DNA of 64,000 bases from Adenanthera pavonina (taxonomy: Eukaryota; Streptophyta; Magnoliopsida; Fabales; Fabaceae), in assembly GCA_026686845.1 (NCBI GenBank), contig JAIVEN010000012.1, forward strand, positions 13,704,501 to 13,768,500, read 5' to 3'. A program made the translations under genes and the position numbers. Under the pieces are notes generated by a model that made no database searches, was not told the DNA's origin, and was given only the letters and a program-made list of their open reading frames with translations. Positions 24,100 to 35,271 of this stretch are shown here, in pieces. Numbering within the stretch: position 1 is the stretch's first letter; the number at the start of each line of letters is the position of its first letter.

Positions 24100-25313
24100 A
24101 CAGCAATGGTTATTCAGGTTGAGTTCTTTAGTGAATATGATTGCATATATGTGATATGTGTGTGAATTATATCTGTCTAATTTGCCTGAATCTAATATCG
24201 TATATGCATGCGAACTATGGATTTTTTACTCGATTATGAATCTTTTAAACAAATTAATTTCTGGTTTTGAATATGATGTTATTAGATTCAAATCAGTTTC
24301 GTATATGTCATGATTAGAATCAAACATATTTCAGTTTTGTCTATGATACATTTTCAAATCTGTTTCGTTTGAGTTTGATTCAATTATGTTTTCGTATGTG
24401 ATGCGATTATACTCAAATCTGTTTTTGTTTCATACATGATAGGTTTTTCAATATGTTTTGTATATGCTTAATATGATTTAACACTAAAATCACAAAGTTA
24501 CAACTTTTCATTAGATAAGATGTTTGTGATATACAAGTTGTGATTTGTTTGAATTGGATGGGTATGGTGCATGATATGGCCATAGGATGATATTGTGGTT
24601 TTAAATATGGCCTACGTGCTATGCCTCTCTCTATTTTTTGGATGTACATTCTCTTCTTACCTCACTCCCTTCGAATGTTCAATCGAGGTTTCTTTTTGTA
24701 TATGTGTTATATTAGAAGAATCCTTTCATTGGCTTGGGAGGACATAGGTTAGATGGGCCATATTATGACACATTTATTTTATGCTTTATGATGAGATCAT
24801 ATGCATGTATGGGATGCCACCATTATATATATGTTCATGTGATGACTAGATGTATGAATAACAACAACATAATAAAATCCCTCAAATTAAATTTTAAGTA
24901 TAAATGCCACCCATTTATGAACACCTGTTAAGGTTTTGACCGCCTAAATGTAGGATCCACCAAAGTAGGATACACTTAGATTATCTTAGTGAGACAATTT
25001 GGGTCATGGTGATACTCAAAAAGGTTCATGATGGTATGACTTAATTGAGACTATCAAAATGGTTTTGGGTCTCAAGGCATTAGATAGGATTAAACATGCC
25101 GGGTCATATGATGACAGGATCCCATAAAGATCTAAGAGTTACATGCGATGTAATTGGTAAATAAGTTGTTTACCTAAATAACTTAATTTTAAGTGTCTTG
25201 CCAATGTGGACTTACAATTAAGTGAAATATAGGTCTTAACCTGCTAAACTAAATTGAGGGTTAATTTTTAGTAGGAAATTATTAATTTGATTTTGCATAT
25301 TTTGTTGTAGAAA

Positions 25314-26174
25314 ATGTCAACGAATAATTCTGCTACACTATCATTGTGATTTGTCCTTGAGAGGACAAACTCAATGGAACCAACTTTCTTGACTGGTTTA
25401 GGAACTTGAGAATTGTTCTCAAGCAGGAAAGAAAGTTATATGTCATAGATGAACCCATTCCTGAGGAGCCTGTAGCCAATGCTCCAAGAGCCCAAAAGGA
25501 TGCCCATAATAAGCATCTTAATGACTCTGTGGATGTAGGATTCCTAATGCTAGCCACCATGATCCCAGAACTTCAGAGAGATCTGGAATATATAGAGGCT
25601 TATGAGATGATTGTGCATCTCAAGGAAATGTTCCAACAACATGCAAAGCAAGAAGGGTTTGAAACCACAAAAGCCTTACATTTTTGTAAAATGACTGAGG
25701 GTGCATCAGTTAGCTCTCATGTTTTGAAGATGAAAGGCTATATTAATCACCTTGAAAGGCTCGGATTTCCCATAACCTAGGAGTTAGCTACAGATTTGAT
25801 CTTAAACTCACTCCTGGATAGTTAGGACAAATTTGTCATGAACTACAATATGAACAATATGGAGAAATCAATTTCTGAACTACAAGCAATGTTTAAAACT
25901 GCTAAGCAAAACATCAAGAAAAAGCCAAGTAATGTTTTAATGGTTCGGAAAGGAAAATGAATGAAAAAGAAAGGTAAGGGTAATGGGAAAGGGAAAATGC
26001 CTGGACAACAAGTCCAAGGAGCAAGAGAAGCCCAAGCCCAACCCTAAACCCAAGCCTGAAGCCAAGAAGGCAAAGCCATTCAAGGAAGGACTCTGTTTCT
26101 TTTGCAATGAGCCCAGTTATTGGAAGAGGGATTGTGAGCTCTACATGGAAGATGTAAAGAAAAAAAAAGAATAA
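25314..26174 (+). pseudogene. Element B gag (copia type), broken
   Basis: Gag forms the particle and packages the RNA. An ATG at 25314 starts MSTNNSA; a frameshift near 25360 leads into the main frame, which reads KLNGTNFLDWFRNLRIVLKQ, then a helical region (MFQQHAKQEGFETTKALHF, VLKMKGYINHLERLGFPIT) and a basic zone KKKGKGNGKGK. TAG stops interrupt at 25778 (GFPIT then stop) and soon after. The zinc knuckle reads CFFCNEPSYWKRDC, so the usual His is Tyr and the knuckle is degenerate. Stops and frameshifts show it is dead. Confidence 0.85.
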
Positions 26175-27275
26175 CGCAGCTATTACTTCAGGTATTTATA
26201 TTATAGAAATTAATCTTTCTACTTCTCCTACATGGGTATTAGATACTACATGTGGAACTCACATTTGTACAAATGTGCAGGGTCTCAAAAGGAGTAGGAA
26301 GCTGAAAAAGGGAGAAATAGACCAACGAGTCAAAAATAGAGCAAAAGTTGTTGTTTTAGCCGTAGGCACTTATGAATTAATTTTGCCTAGTGGGCCTTTG
26401 TTAATTTTGAACAATTACTATTATATTCCTGCTTTGAGTCAAAACATTATTTTACTTTCTTATTTAGATGAGAAAGGTTTTACTTCAATTATTGGGAATA
26501 AAAAATGTTCTATTTATTTTAATGACATCTTTTATGATGATGGAGATTTGCATGGTAGTCATTATTATTTGAACCTTGAAGCTCCCAATAAGGAACATAT
26601 TGATAACATATCTACCAAGAGGATTAAGTCAAATGATTTGAATCCAACCTACCTATGGCAATATTGTCTAGGCCACATAAATGAGAAATGCATTTCAAAG
26701 ATCCATCAAGATGGACTTATCAATTCATTTGATTTTGAATCATTTGATACTTGTGAATCTTGTTTATTGGGAAAGATGACAAATGCACCTTTTACTAGAC
26801 ATAGTGAAAGGGCCACTGAATTGTTGAGCCTAATACATACAGATGTATGTGGTCCATTAAATACAACTATCAGAAGAAGTCACCTACACTTTATTACTTT
26901 TATAGATGACTTTAGTAGATATGGATATATCTACCTAATGAGACATAAATCTGAATCTTTTGAAATATTCAAAACTTTCCAAAATAAGGTACAAAATCAA
27001 CTTGGCAAATCTATTAAAGCACTTCGATCTGATCGAGGTGGTGAATATTTGAGCCAAGAATTTATTGACCATTTTAGAAATTGTGGAATTGTTTCACAAT
27101 AAACTCCACCAGGAACACCATAATGGAATGATGTTTCTGAATGAAGGAATTGAACCCTATTAGATATGGTTTGATCTATGATGAATCAAACAGATCTTCC
27201 ACAATCCTTTTGGGGCTATGCATTAGAAACAGCTGCGTTCACACTAAACCATGTTCCATCTAAGGCGGTTGAAAA
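26175..27275 (+). pseudogene. Element B protease and N-terminal half of integrase
   Basis: The protease motif reads WVLDTTCGTHICTN; the family has D(S/T)G, so the third catalytic-triad position is changed. The longest open run covers 26275-27102: the gag-pre-integrase zinc-binding part (LWQYCLGHIN...CESCLLGKM) followed by the integrase core with the first acidic residue (IHTDVCGP) and the second (LRSDRGGEY). The third (VSE.RN) follows after stops at 27100-27150. The frame ends at the insertion point of element A, and resumes at 35272. Confidence 0.88.
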
Positions 27276-28224
27276 TGTTAGTTAGGCTGACTTCCCAAGA
27301 GGGGGGTGAATTGGGAAGATTAAAAATTTTCTGCACAAAGAGAAAAACAATGAAGAAAGCAAGGTATGACAAAAAAAGGAGTATAAAGTAGTAAGATGAA
27401 AGAGCAGTGATAGAGAGAAGAAAAACTCTGATATTTATCCTGATTCTGTCTCTCCTCTTGACCTACATCCAGTCCCCAAGACACCACTTGAGATTTTTCA
27501 CTATTCAGCAAGAATTCAATGGGCTTCTTACAAATGCCACAGTACAAAGTGAGTGCTCTGTTTTCTAAAGCTCACTCAATCACTCTCTGCACTTTCACAA
27601 AGTGCTTTACAATCCCTTATGATATCTCCTCACAAGAAAATCTATCTTCCAGATGAAGATTAGATTGTTTACAAAGATTAAACTCTCTAGAATAGAGTGA
27701 ATATGAAAGTTTAAGTACAAGTATTGAAGTAAAAGGGTAAAAGTCTTTGAGTAGAAGATTTGGCAGAGTTTCAGTATATACAAAGTTTTGAAAACTCAAA
27801 GTTCGTCTGTTACTCAACAGCTTCTTTCAGATACTTATGAAAATTCAAATTTTGAAAAATCAAAATTTGTTTGTTAAAGAGACATCTTTTTAGACTTATT
27901 CAGTTTTAGCTCGAAATTCGAATTTTCAAAGCCAAAGTTCAAATTTCCAATATGACAGTTCAATGTAAACCTTTCAAACTTCATCTGTTGGTGGGTATTT
28001 TTCAAATATTTCATGATTTAACATAAAATCAAGTTTTCTAAAACATCTTTTCATCAAATCAAATTCTTTTACCCATATTTAAACATAATTAAACATCCAA
28101 CAACACATTTTGCACAGATTTCTCCAGAATTTCTTCATTTGAACTCTTTGTGCACCTTTGATATCTTTTACTCCAAGCTCTTGAGAGTTAATTTGGAATC
28201 ATCAAAACTTCTTGATTCAACATT
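27276..28224 (-). repeat. 3' LTR of element A, internally deleted (949 bp)
   Basis: Compared with solo LTR G (1667 bp) it keeps the outer U3 (28224 to about 27785) and the R-U5 end (about 27785 to 27276) but has lost about 720 bases including the TATA box and most hairpin units. The join lies near CAGTATATACAAAGTTTTGA. Confidence 0.9.
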
Positions 28225-28240
28225 CTCCCCCTTTTTGATG
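28225..28240 (-). promoter_or_regulatory. Polypurine tract of element A
   Basis: On the minus strand AAAAAGGGGGAGAA lies directly before the 3' LTR start TGTTGAATCAAG. This A-run then G-run form is typical of Sireviruses. Confidence 0.85.
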
Positions 28241-28548
28241 ATGACAAAACAACTGATAAACTGGATTAGTACTTGGGTTTGCTTTAACAAGCTCCCCCTC
28301 AACATATGCATTATATTTCAAAAGATATAATATATAGCACATCAGTGAAGAGATTCAAGGAGTGATATTGCAACTAAGGAATTCATTCATTTCAATAAAT
28401 GTTGCTTTACAGAACCCAATTAAAGTAAAAAGTTCTTAAACAAAAAGCAATTTCAAAACACAAAGAAAATACAAAATGCAATCAACCCAAACAATCAAAA
28501 CATAGTACTTCACAAAGACTCAAGCCTAAAGTCTAATCAATTCTTCAA

Positions 28549-30229
28549 TCACTTCTTCTTTGGCTTGGGCTTCTTCTTGTACGTCTTCCCAGATGACTCT
28601 GCAGCAGATTTTCCAATTTGCTTCTTCTTCTCCCCCTTTTTGGCATCATCAGGAAGGCCAACAAAATCAACCGGATGAGGGATCTGAGAAACTGGAATGG
28701 CTTGAAGTGGCACAGGAGCAAAAGGGATTTCTGGTTCAACTGGTGCAGGAGGCTCAGCGGTTGGAGATTGGATAGGCACAGAAAACCCTGGTTGATGTGG
28801 TAGGGATTGTACTTCGAATTTCTTCATAGGCATCAGCAACCACTTTCATGTTCTTTGCTAACTGATGAATCTGATCTTGCAGATGAGCAAACTTGGCATT
28901 TTGCTCATCCCTGATGCTAAGAATGAGTGTAGACAGGCTGTCATACAACTCAGTAATCTTGGTTGGCTTGGCACGAGAGAAGGGAGTGGATGGAATATGA
29001 GTAGGCTTGGATGGAGATAGAACTGGCTGAGAAGGCTGAGGTACAGATCTTGCAAGGGCCTCAGAAGTGCCTTCTTGTTGTAGGGAGGCATCTGTAACAA
29101 AGAATAGATCCTCAGTTCTTTCTGCTCCCTTTCCAACCCATCTTCCTTCATCCTTTTCAATTCCCATTCTTTGCAGTTCTTCCTCCTTGAAGATCTCAGT
29201 GGGCTTCCCTTTCCCCTTCTCAAGATGCTGAATTCTGGCATATTACAGAATTCTGGAAATGATAGCTGCATGAGGGAGTATGGAGTCCTTCCTCTGATCC
29301 CTTACCTTGATCATGCGTTGGAGTATGATATGTCCTATGTTTATCAGCTTTCCACGTATGATTGCTGCCATGACATGTGCCTCTGCCCATGTTATCAGAT
29401 TGAAGCTGCCTCCTTTGTTGAATATGATCCTGAATACTATGTAGTATAGGATTCTCACTTGAACATTGAGGTCTGTGGGCTTCAATATGTTTATGGATGG
29501 CCAGTTTTCCTTTCTTCTGAATAAAGTTCTCAGAATTGTGCTTTCCTTGTAGTTCAGAAAGAGGCCAACTTCTTCATCAGCAGTTTCTGCCTCATCCATG
29601 TATCCAGAGGCAGTGATGTCAATCTTGAGGCCATCTTGCCCTGGGATCTCCAACACTTCATTCAAGGTTTCATCTGAGAGCCAGATGGTCCTTGATCTCA
29701 GATTGACCTCCCACTTTTTCTTCTTCTTGTTGTATTTCAAGGAGGCATACCAAGTTTTTATCACCTCATCATCATATCGCTCTAATACTTCCAACAGATT
29801 CTTGTATCTCATCATCCATATACCAGCATCAAAACTATTAGTGACCAAGAAATCCTCCAAGTTTACATAATGTGCCTTGATTACCTTTTTGTTGGCAAAC
29901 TTGGTGGAGTATTCCTCTTGAATCTGTGGAGTGCTCCATAATGGTAGTGTGGTAAGCTCATATTCTCTAGATTCAGTACTTGAGGATGAAGTGGAAGCAA
30001 CAGGTTCAGCAGCAACAGGAACTGAAGGTTCTGTTATATTTGAGGAAGAGGGTCCAGCCTTCTTTGATTCTCCCTTGGGTGTGGTTTTCTGGCATTTGGA
30101 AGGAGTTCCTTTGCTGGATTCAGCCTTTCTCTTTGATTTTTCTCCTTCCTTCGTGGCATATTGGGATTTAACCGAACATTTTGGACAAGTCTCTTCTTTT
30201 CCAGCTTCTGGATTCTTAACTCTAGCCAT
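28549..30229 (-). pseudogene. Element A third ORF, between pol and 3' LTR
   Basis: From MARVKNPEAG at 30229 the frame runs 328 codons to an in-frame stop (29243), continues in the same frame past it (KPTEIFKEEELQRMGIEKDE) to about 28830, then shifts frame and ends with a lysine-rich tail (KKKPKPKKK). About 560 residues in all. Parts seen: basic N-terminus (KSKRKAES...KCQKTTPKG), a folded middle (VIKTWYASLKYN, WEVNLRSRTIWLS, VRILYYIVFRIIFNKGGSFN), a coiled-coil-like stretch (AHLQDQIHQLAKNMKVV), a Pro-rich linker. The middle resembles the plant transposon protein domain (Transposase_32 type) from memory. No signal peptide or membrane helix is seen. Often called env-like by position only. One stop and one shift make it nearly whole. 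Confidence 0.75.
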
Positions 30230-30429
30230 TTTCGTGGATATTCAATGTTGCAGAATGGAGCAAAGAGCAGGTTTAAAGGATACGAAAGGAAGTTTAATCG
30301 GTGGGAAATGATGTTTTTGGTCAGAATTGAAGAGCATTGAATGGAGGATTAGAACAGACTCAGAGAGAATAGGAATAGGGTTGCGTTTGTTCTTTGGAAA
30401 ACTGTCGATTTTAACGTATGTAACCTCCT

Positions 30430-31000
30430 GACAGACGAATTTTGAAGGGTCAAAATTCAAACTTTGGGCAGTTACAAGTTAAACCGTTCAGCAAGGCTTA
30501 CTGACAGACAAATTTTCTTGTGAAAGTTCGTCTGACAGAGGCTTGGTACAAGCAACACAGGATGAACAGACGAACTTTGTTCCAACAAAGTTCAAATTTC
30601 GAAGAGTAAACATTAAACAACAATCAAACCACCAAACAGCAGACGAATTAAGCATACAAAACTTTATCTTTCAAAGATTCAACATTGAGGAGCATGTTTC
30701 AACAGACGAATTTTCAAATTAGAAATTCGAATTTCTATACTTTGTAAAAGTTTTCCAACATTCGTATGTTAGGAAATAAACATCAGTATAACCACATGTT
30801 GGACAAACAAAACTTTGAAATTTTTGTTCTTGAAAATTTGAATTTTGAAGGGCCAACAGACGAATTTCGAGGCTTCACTGAGAACTGTTCCAACTTATAA
30901 CAGACTGAAGTTCATCTGTTGGGTATCCAAATTCGAATGTTGACCATGCTGACTTCCTGAGAAACTTAATTTTTCAAGGAAATTCGTCTAACACACAATC
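30430..31000 (-). repeat. Hairpin units in the pol-ORF3 spacer of element A
   Basis: The spacer between the pol stop (31232) and ORF3 start (30229) contains the same units as the LTR U3: GACAGACGAATTTTGA then TCAAAATTC (30431-30457), CAGACGAATTTTC..GAAATTCGAATTTC (30702-30737), CAGACGAATTTCG (30856-30868) and others. No clear TATA box was found between the units and the ATG. Confidence 0.8.
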
Positions 31001-31231
31001 AATATATGAGTTTCAGCTTTAAAAACTTATAGAATGGATTCAGAAACTCAGAATATCTGTCATTTTCTTTATTTGTTTGATCATTCCATTCTGGTAAGCT
31101 CCATTTTCCGGATTTATCAGCATTGAATCTCATGAGGAGCTCCTGCAACTTAAATTAAACACACTCCGATGCTAAAGTTAGAACTAATTCAATGTTGGAA
31201 AATCTAAAAACAGAATTACAGACGGATTTAC

Positions 31232-32847
31232 TTACAGTTCATTGGGATTTACCATGCCCAATTCTATTCTTATTTTGCAATGTCTATCTTCTGATAGAGG
31301 CTTTGTCAGTATATCAGGTACTTGATCTTCAACTGGGATATACTCTAGTCTGATTTCTCCTTTCAAAACATGATCCCTTATGAAGTGATGTCTAACTTAA
31401 ATATGTTTTGTCCTTGAATGCATGACAAGATTCTTTGTGATATTGATGGCACTTTGATTGTCACACATGATTGGTATTTCCTTCATCTCAACCTCAAGAT
31501 CTTCAAGCTGCTGCTATATCCAGATGATTTGGGCACAACAGCTTCCAACTGCAACATACTCAGCCTCTGCTGTGGATAAGGCCACACTGTTTTGCTTTTT
31601 GCTAAACCATGAAACCAAGGATCCTCTAAGAAACTGACATGTTCCACTTGTGCTTTTTCTGTCAGTTTTGGATCCTGCAAAGTTAGCATCAGTGTACCCT
31701 TTGAGATCTTCTCCATTACCCTTAGGATACCAAAGACCCATCTGTGAAGTTCCAATGAGATATCTGAAGATATGCTTAACAGCAGTTGCATGGGTTTCTT
31801 TGGGACATGATTGGAATCTTGCACACATATAGACACTAAACATAATGTCAGGTCTACTAGCAGTTAGGTACAGTAGGGATCCAATCATTCTTTTGTACTG
31901 GGTTATGTCAAACGATTTCCCTTTTTCATCCATATCCAGTTTGGTTGCAGTAGCCATAGGTGTCCCCATTGGCTTAGCATTTTCCATTCCAAACTTCTTC
32001 AGCAATTCCTTCAGATACTTGGATTGATTGAGGAAGATACCATTATCACACTGTCTTATTTGCAATCCAAGGAAGAAGTTGAGTTCACCCATCATGGACA
32101 TTTCGAACTCCCCCTGCATTAACTTAGAAAAATTCTTGCAGAGAGATTCATTAGTAGCACCAAATATGATATCATCAACATAGATTTGAACAATTAGTAA
32201 ATCTTTATTTTCTTTCTTAGTAAATAAAGTTGTATCTACTTTTCCTCTATTGAACCCCTTTTCAGTTAGAAAATTACTCAATCTTTCATACCATGCTCTA
32301 GGGGCTTGCCAAAACCTGGAGGTTGATCTACATAAACCTCTTCCATGATATATTCATTTAGAAAAGCACTTTTCACATCCATTTGATATAACAAAATATT
32401 TTTCATGCATGCATATGCTAGTAGAATTCTAATTGCTTCTAATCTAGCTACTGGAGCAAAGGTTTCCTCAAAATCAATGCCTTCTTCTTGATTATAACCT
32501 TTAGCAACCAATCTAGCTTTATTTCTGATGATTGATCCTGATTCATCAAGTTTATTTCTAAAAACCCATTTGGTACCAATGACAGGATGATTTTTTGGTC
32601 TAGGCACTAAATCCCAAACTTGATTTCTTTCAAACTGATTTAATTCATCCTGCATGGTTGGAATCCATAACTCATAAGTTAAGGCTTCCTCAGAACATTT
32701 AGGTTCAATTTGCAAGATGAAAGCACAATTAATCATTTGATCCGTTAACTGTTTTCTGGTTCTAACTCTCTCTTGAACATTCCCTATTACTTGATCAACA
32801 GAATGATTCCTTTGATATCTCCAAGCTCTAGGGAGTTCTTGAGACAT
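31232..32847 (-). pseudogene. Element A reverse transcriptase and RNase H
   Basis: Minus strand. Reverse transcriptase motifs in order: W.LVPRPK..P.IGTKWVF, ARLVAKGYNQEEGIDF, YQMDVKSAFLN, YVDDIIFGA (catalytic) and MGELNFFLGLQI. RNase H: GYTDANFAGSK and STAEAEYVA. The end is GMVNPNEL and TAA at 31232. A deletion of about 90 bases between PPGFG and the APRAWY motif, near 32310, shifts the frame. Stops (TAG) lie at 31514-31516 after IIWI and in HI.VRH near 31393. Otherwise long open runs remain (32281-31514, 32847-32278). Confidence 0.9.
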
Positions 32848-32892
32848 TTCTTCAATATTTTCATCTTCAAAATTCCTCTCCTGAATATCTTC

Positions 32893-34317
32893 TTATATGT
32901 TAATAGATTCAGATATTTTTGGAGACTCAATTTTACCTTCATCAGAAATATCTAGCTCTTTAAAGTTTGAAACCAGATCATTCTCATCCGTAGCATGTTT
33001 AGAAGCAGTTTCATGTTCAATAAATACTACATGCACAGATTCCTCTACTGAATTAGACCTTTTATTAAAAACTCTAAAAGCCTTACTTCTACTAGAATAG
33101 CCCAGAAATATACCTTCATCGGATTTGGGATCAAACTTACTCAGATTTTCTTTCCCATTGTTGTGAATGAAGCATTTGCACCCGAACACATGAAGATGTG
33201 ACAGATTTAGCTTTCTTCCCTTGTACAGCTCGTATGGAGTCTTTCCAAGGATTGGTCTGATGTAGGCTCTATTTATGATGTAGCTTGCTGTATTTTCTGC
33301 ATCAGCCCAAAACACTTGAGATAGCTTCTTTTCATTCAGCATAGCTCTAGCCATCTCTTCAATGGTTCTGTTCTTCCTTTCTACTACTCCATTCTGTTGA
33401 AGAGTTCTTGGAGCTGAGAAATTGTAATCAATTCCATGCTCATTGCAGTACTCCAGGAAGTATGAGTTTTCAAACTCTCCTCCATGATCTGACCTGATAG
33501 ACACAATAGAAATACCTTTCTCATTTTGCACTTTCTTAGCTAAGGTTACAAATGCATCAAAGGTATCACTTTTAGAGGAAAGAAATAATGTCCATGTAAA
33601 TTTAGAGTAATCATCCACAATTACAAGCACATACAGATTACCACCAAGACTTTTTACCCTATATGGTCTAATTAAGTCCATATGAAGTAGTTCAAGTGGT
33701 CTAGTTGTGGTGATTACTTTTTTGGATTTAAAAGAGGATTTAGTTTGTTTTCCTTTTAAGCATGCATCACATTCTCTGTCTTTTTCAAAAGAGATTTTAG
33801 GTAGGCCAGTGACTAACTCATTTTTAACCAGTTTAGAAAGATGATTCATGTTAACATGAGCTAATCTTCTATGCCACAACCAACTATCATTGTCCTGACT
33901 AATCAAGCAAACAGAATCCAAGGGAGGAAGTTCATCAAGATCAATAGTATAGCAGTTACCATTCCTTTGAGCTTTGAGGATTACTTTGTGATCACTTTTT
34001 CTGATGACTAGGCAGAATTTTGAGTCAAACAGCACCCAATTTCCTTTGTCACATGTTTGGCTTACATTCAGCAGATTGTGGTTGAGGCCTATCACAAACA
34101 GCACCTCTTCAATGGATGTTTCAGGATTCTTGCCCACAATGCCTATGCCAACTATTCTGCCATACTGATCACCTCCAAAGGTCACCTTTCCTCCTTTCTT
34201 GTCTCTAAGGTTGATGAACTTCTCCTTGTCACCGATCATGTGGCTTGAGCAGGCACTGTCCATATACCATTTGTTGCTCCTTTTAGCTCTGAGACAAACC
34301 TGCAAAATAAAGTTCAT
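32893..34317 (-). CDS. Element A protease (C-terminal part) and integrase
   Basis: A 474-codon open run on the minus strand. It begins before the protease site WYMDSACSSHMIGD, then IEEVLFVIGLNHNLLNVS, the zinc-binding gag-pre-integrase part (LWHRRLAHVN...CDACLKGKQ) and a full integrase core. All three acidic residues are present: LHMDL, SIRSDHGGEFEN and NGVVERKNRT. The tail has the copia pattern LHVFGCKCFIHN and SDEGIFLGYS. It is the best preserved coding stretch in the window, but gag lies in another frame or is missing, a stop follows SESINI, and the element as a whole is broken. It is a fragment of a polyprotein, not a stand-alone gene. Confidence 0.85.
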   Translation of the reverse strand: MNFILQVCLRAKRSNKWYMDSACSSHMIGDKEKFINLRDKKGGKVTFGGDQYGRIVGIGIVGKNPETSIEEVLFVIGLNHNLLNVSQTCDKGNWVLFDSKFCLVIRKSDHKVILKAQRNGNCYTIDLDELPPLDSVCLISQDNDSWLWHRRLAHVNMNHLSKLVKNELVTGLPKISFEKDRECDACLKGKQTKSSFKSKKVITTTRPLELLHMDLIRPYRVKSLGGNLYVLVIVDDYSKFTWTLFLSSKSDTFDAFVTLAKKVQNEKGISIVSIRSDHGGEFENSYFLEYCNEHGIDYNFSAPRTLQQNGVVERKNRTIEEMARAMLNEKKLSQVFWADAENTASYIINRAYIRPILGKTPYELYKGRKLNLSHLHVFGCKCFIHNNGKENLSKFDPKSDEGIFLGYSSRSKAFRVFNKRSNSVEESVHVVFIEHETASKHATDENDLVSNFKELDISDEGKIESPKISESINI

Positions 34318-34500
34318 ATTTTCTTTTTAGGTACCCAAATTTGTTTGGGTCCTTTTTTGTCAGTGGTCTTTTCCCTGGATACAGATGTACCCTTGGGAAC
34401 CCATTTAACCTTCCTGTCAAGTCCATTTTTCTTTATAGCACAAGAACTGGAAATATGCCTTTTTGTTACTGAAATGACAGGTGGTAAAGGGATTGCCCAA
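34314..34500 (-). pseudogene. Element A gag, only the last zinc-knuckle zone
   Basis: Minus strand reads ...KRHISSSCAIKKNGLDRK..WVPKG...QIWVPKKK, the region after the second CCHC knuckle of the family (compare D at 44730-44880 and E at 58250). All of gag upstream is gone; the sequence jumps directly into the LTR hairpin array at about 34497-34505. Confidence 0.8.
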
Positions 34501-35266
34501 GTTCGTCTATTCATGAAGTGAAATTTGAATTTTGAAACTTAGAAAGTGTTTCCATGTTATGATATACGAATTTTCAAGAAGAAAGTTTTTCTGTTAAGTG
34601 TGAGCAATGTTTTCAATTTGCCACAGTGCCCTCGAAATTCAAATTTTGGAACCCCAAAATTCGTCTATCACTAGCAGGTTAACAACACAGTAGTTCATTT
34701 ACTTTGAAATTTGAATTTTACAAGAGTGAAGTTCGTCTATCAGAGAGACCTCTTTTTAGACTTACTTTAACATTCGAATTTATAAACACTGTCATTCGTA
34801 TGTCAACATGTCATTGTTATAGACTCACAACCTTAGCTTCTGAAATTCAAATTTTGAAAACTCAAAGTTCGTCTGTTACTCAACAGCTTCTTTCAAATAC
34901 TTATGAAAATTCGTCTATCAGAGAGACATATCTTCAGACTTATTCAGTTTTAGCTCGAAATTCAAATTTCCAAAGCTAAAGTTCAAATTTCCAATATGAC
35001 AGTTCAATGTAAACCTTTCAAACTTCGTCTTTTGGTGGGTATTTTTCAAATATTTCATGATTTAACATAAAATCAAGTTTTCTAAAACATCTTTTCATCA
35101 AATCAAAGTCTTTTACCAATATTTAAACATAATTAAATATCCAACAACACATTTTGCACAGAGTTCTCTAGGATTTCTTCATTTGAAATCTTTGTGCACC
35201 TTTGATATCTTTTACTCTAAGCTCTTGAGAGTTGATTTGGAATCGTCAAAACTTCTTGATTCAACA
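34500..35266 (-). repeat. 5' LTR of element A, truncated to outer U3
   Basis: Begins (minus) TGTTGAATCAAG at 35266 and matches solo LTR G down to its equivalent at about 61555, then stops. TATA box, R, U5 and primer site are missing. Several hairpin units remain (for example 34830-34880). Confidence 0.88.
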
Positions 35267-35271
35267 GAAAA

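Larger units (their letters stand above)
27276..35266 (-). mobile_element. Element A: Sirevirus-like Ty1/copia retrotransposon nested in B
   Basis: Read on the minus strand: truncated 5' LTR (35266-about 34500), zinc-knuckle end of gag, protease, integrase, reverse transcriptase, RNase H (stop at 31232), a spacer with hairpin units, a third ORF (30229-28549), polypurine tract, and 3' LTR (28224-27276). A perfect GAAAA duplication (27271-27275, 35267-35271) marks its insertion in B integrase. UBN2-type gag relatives, the A-rich then G-rich polypurine tract and an extra ORF downstream of pol are known marks of Sireviruses (SIRE/Maximus lineage). Confidence 0.93.

Noticed and set aside
28560..30311. 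Plus-strand open frames opposite the third ORF of element A
   Set aside because: Shadow frames of the minus-strand ORF; no motifs.
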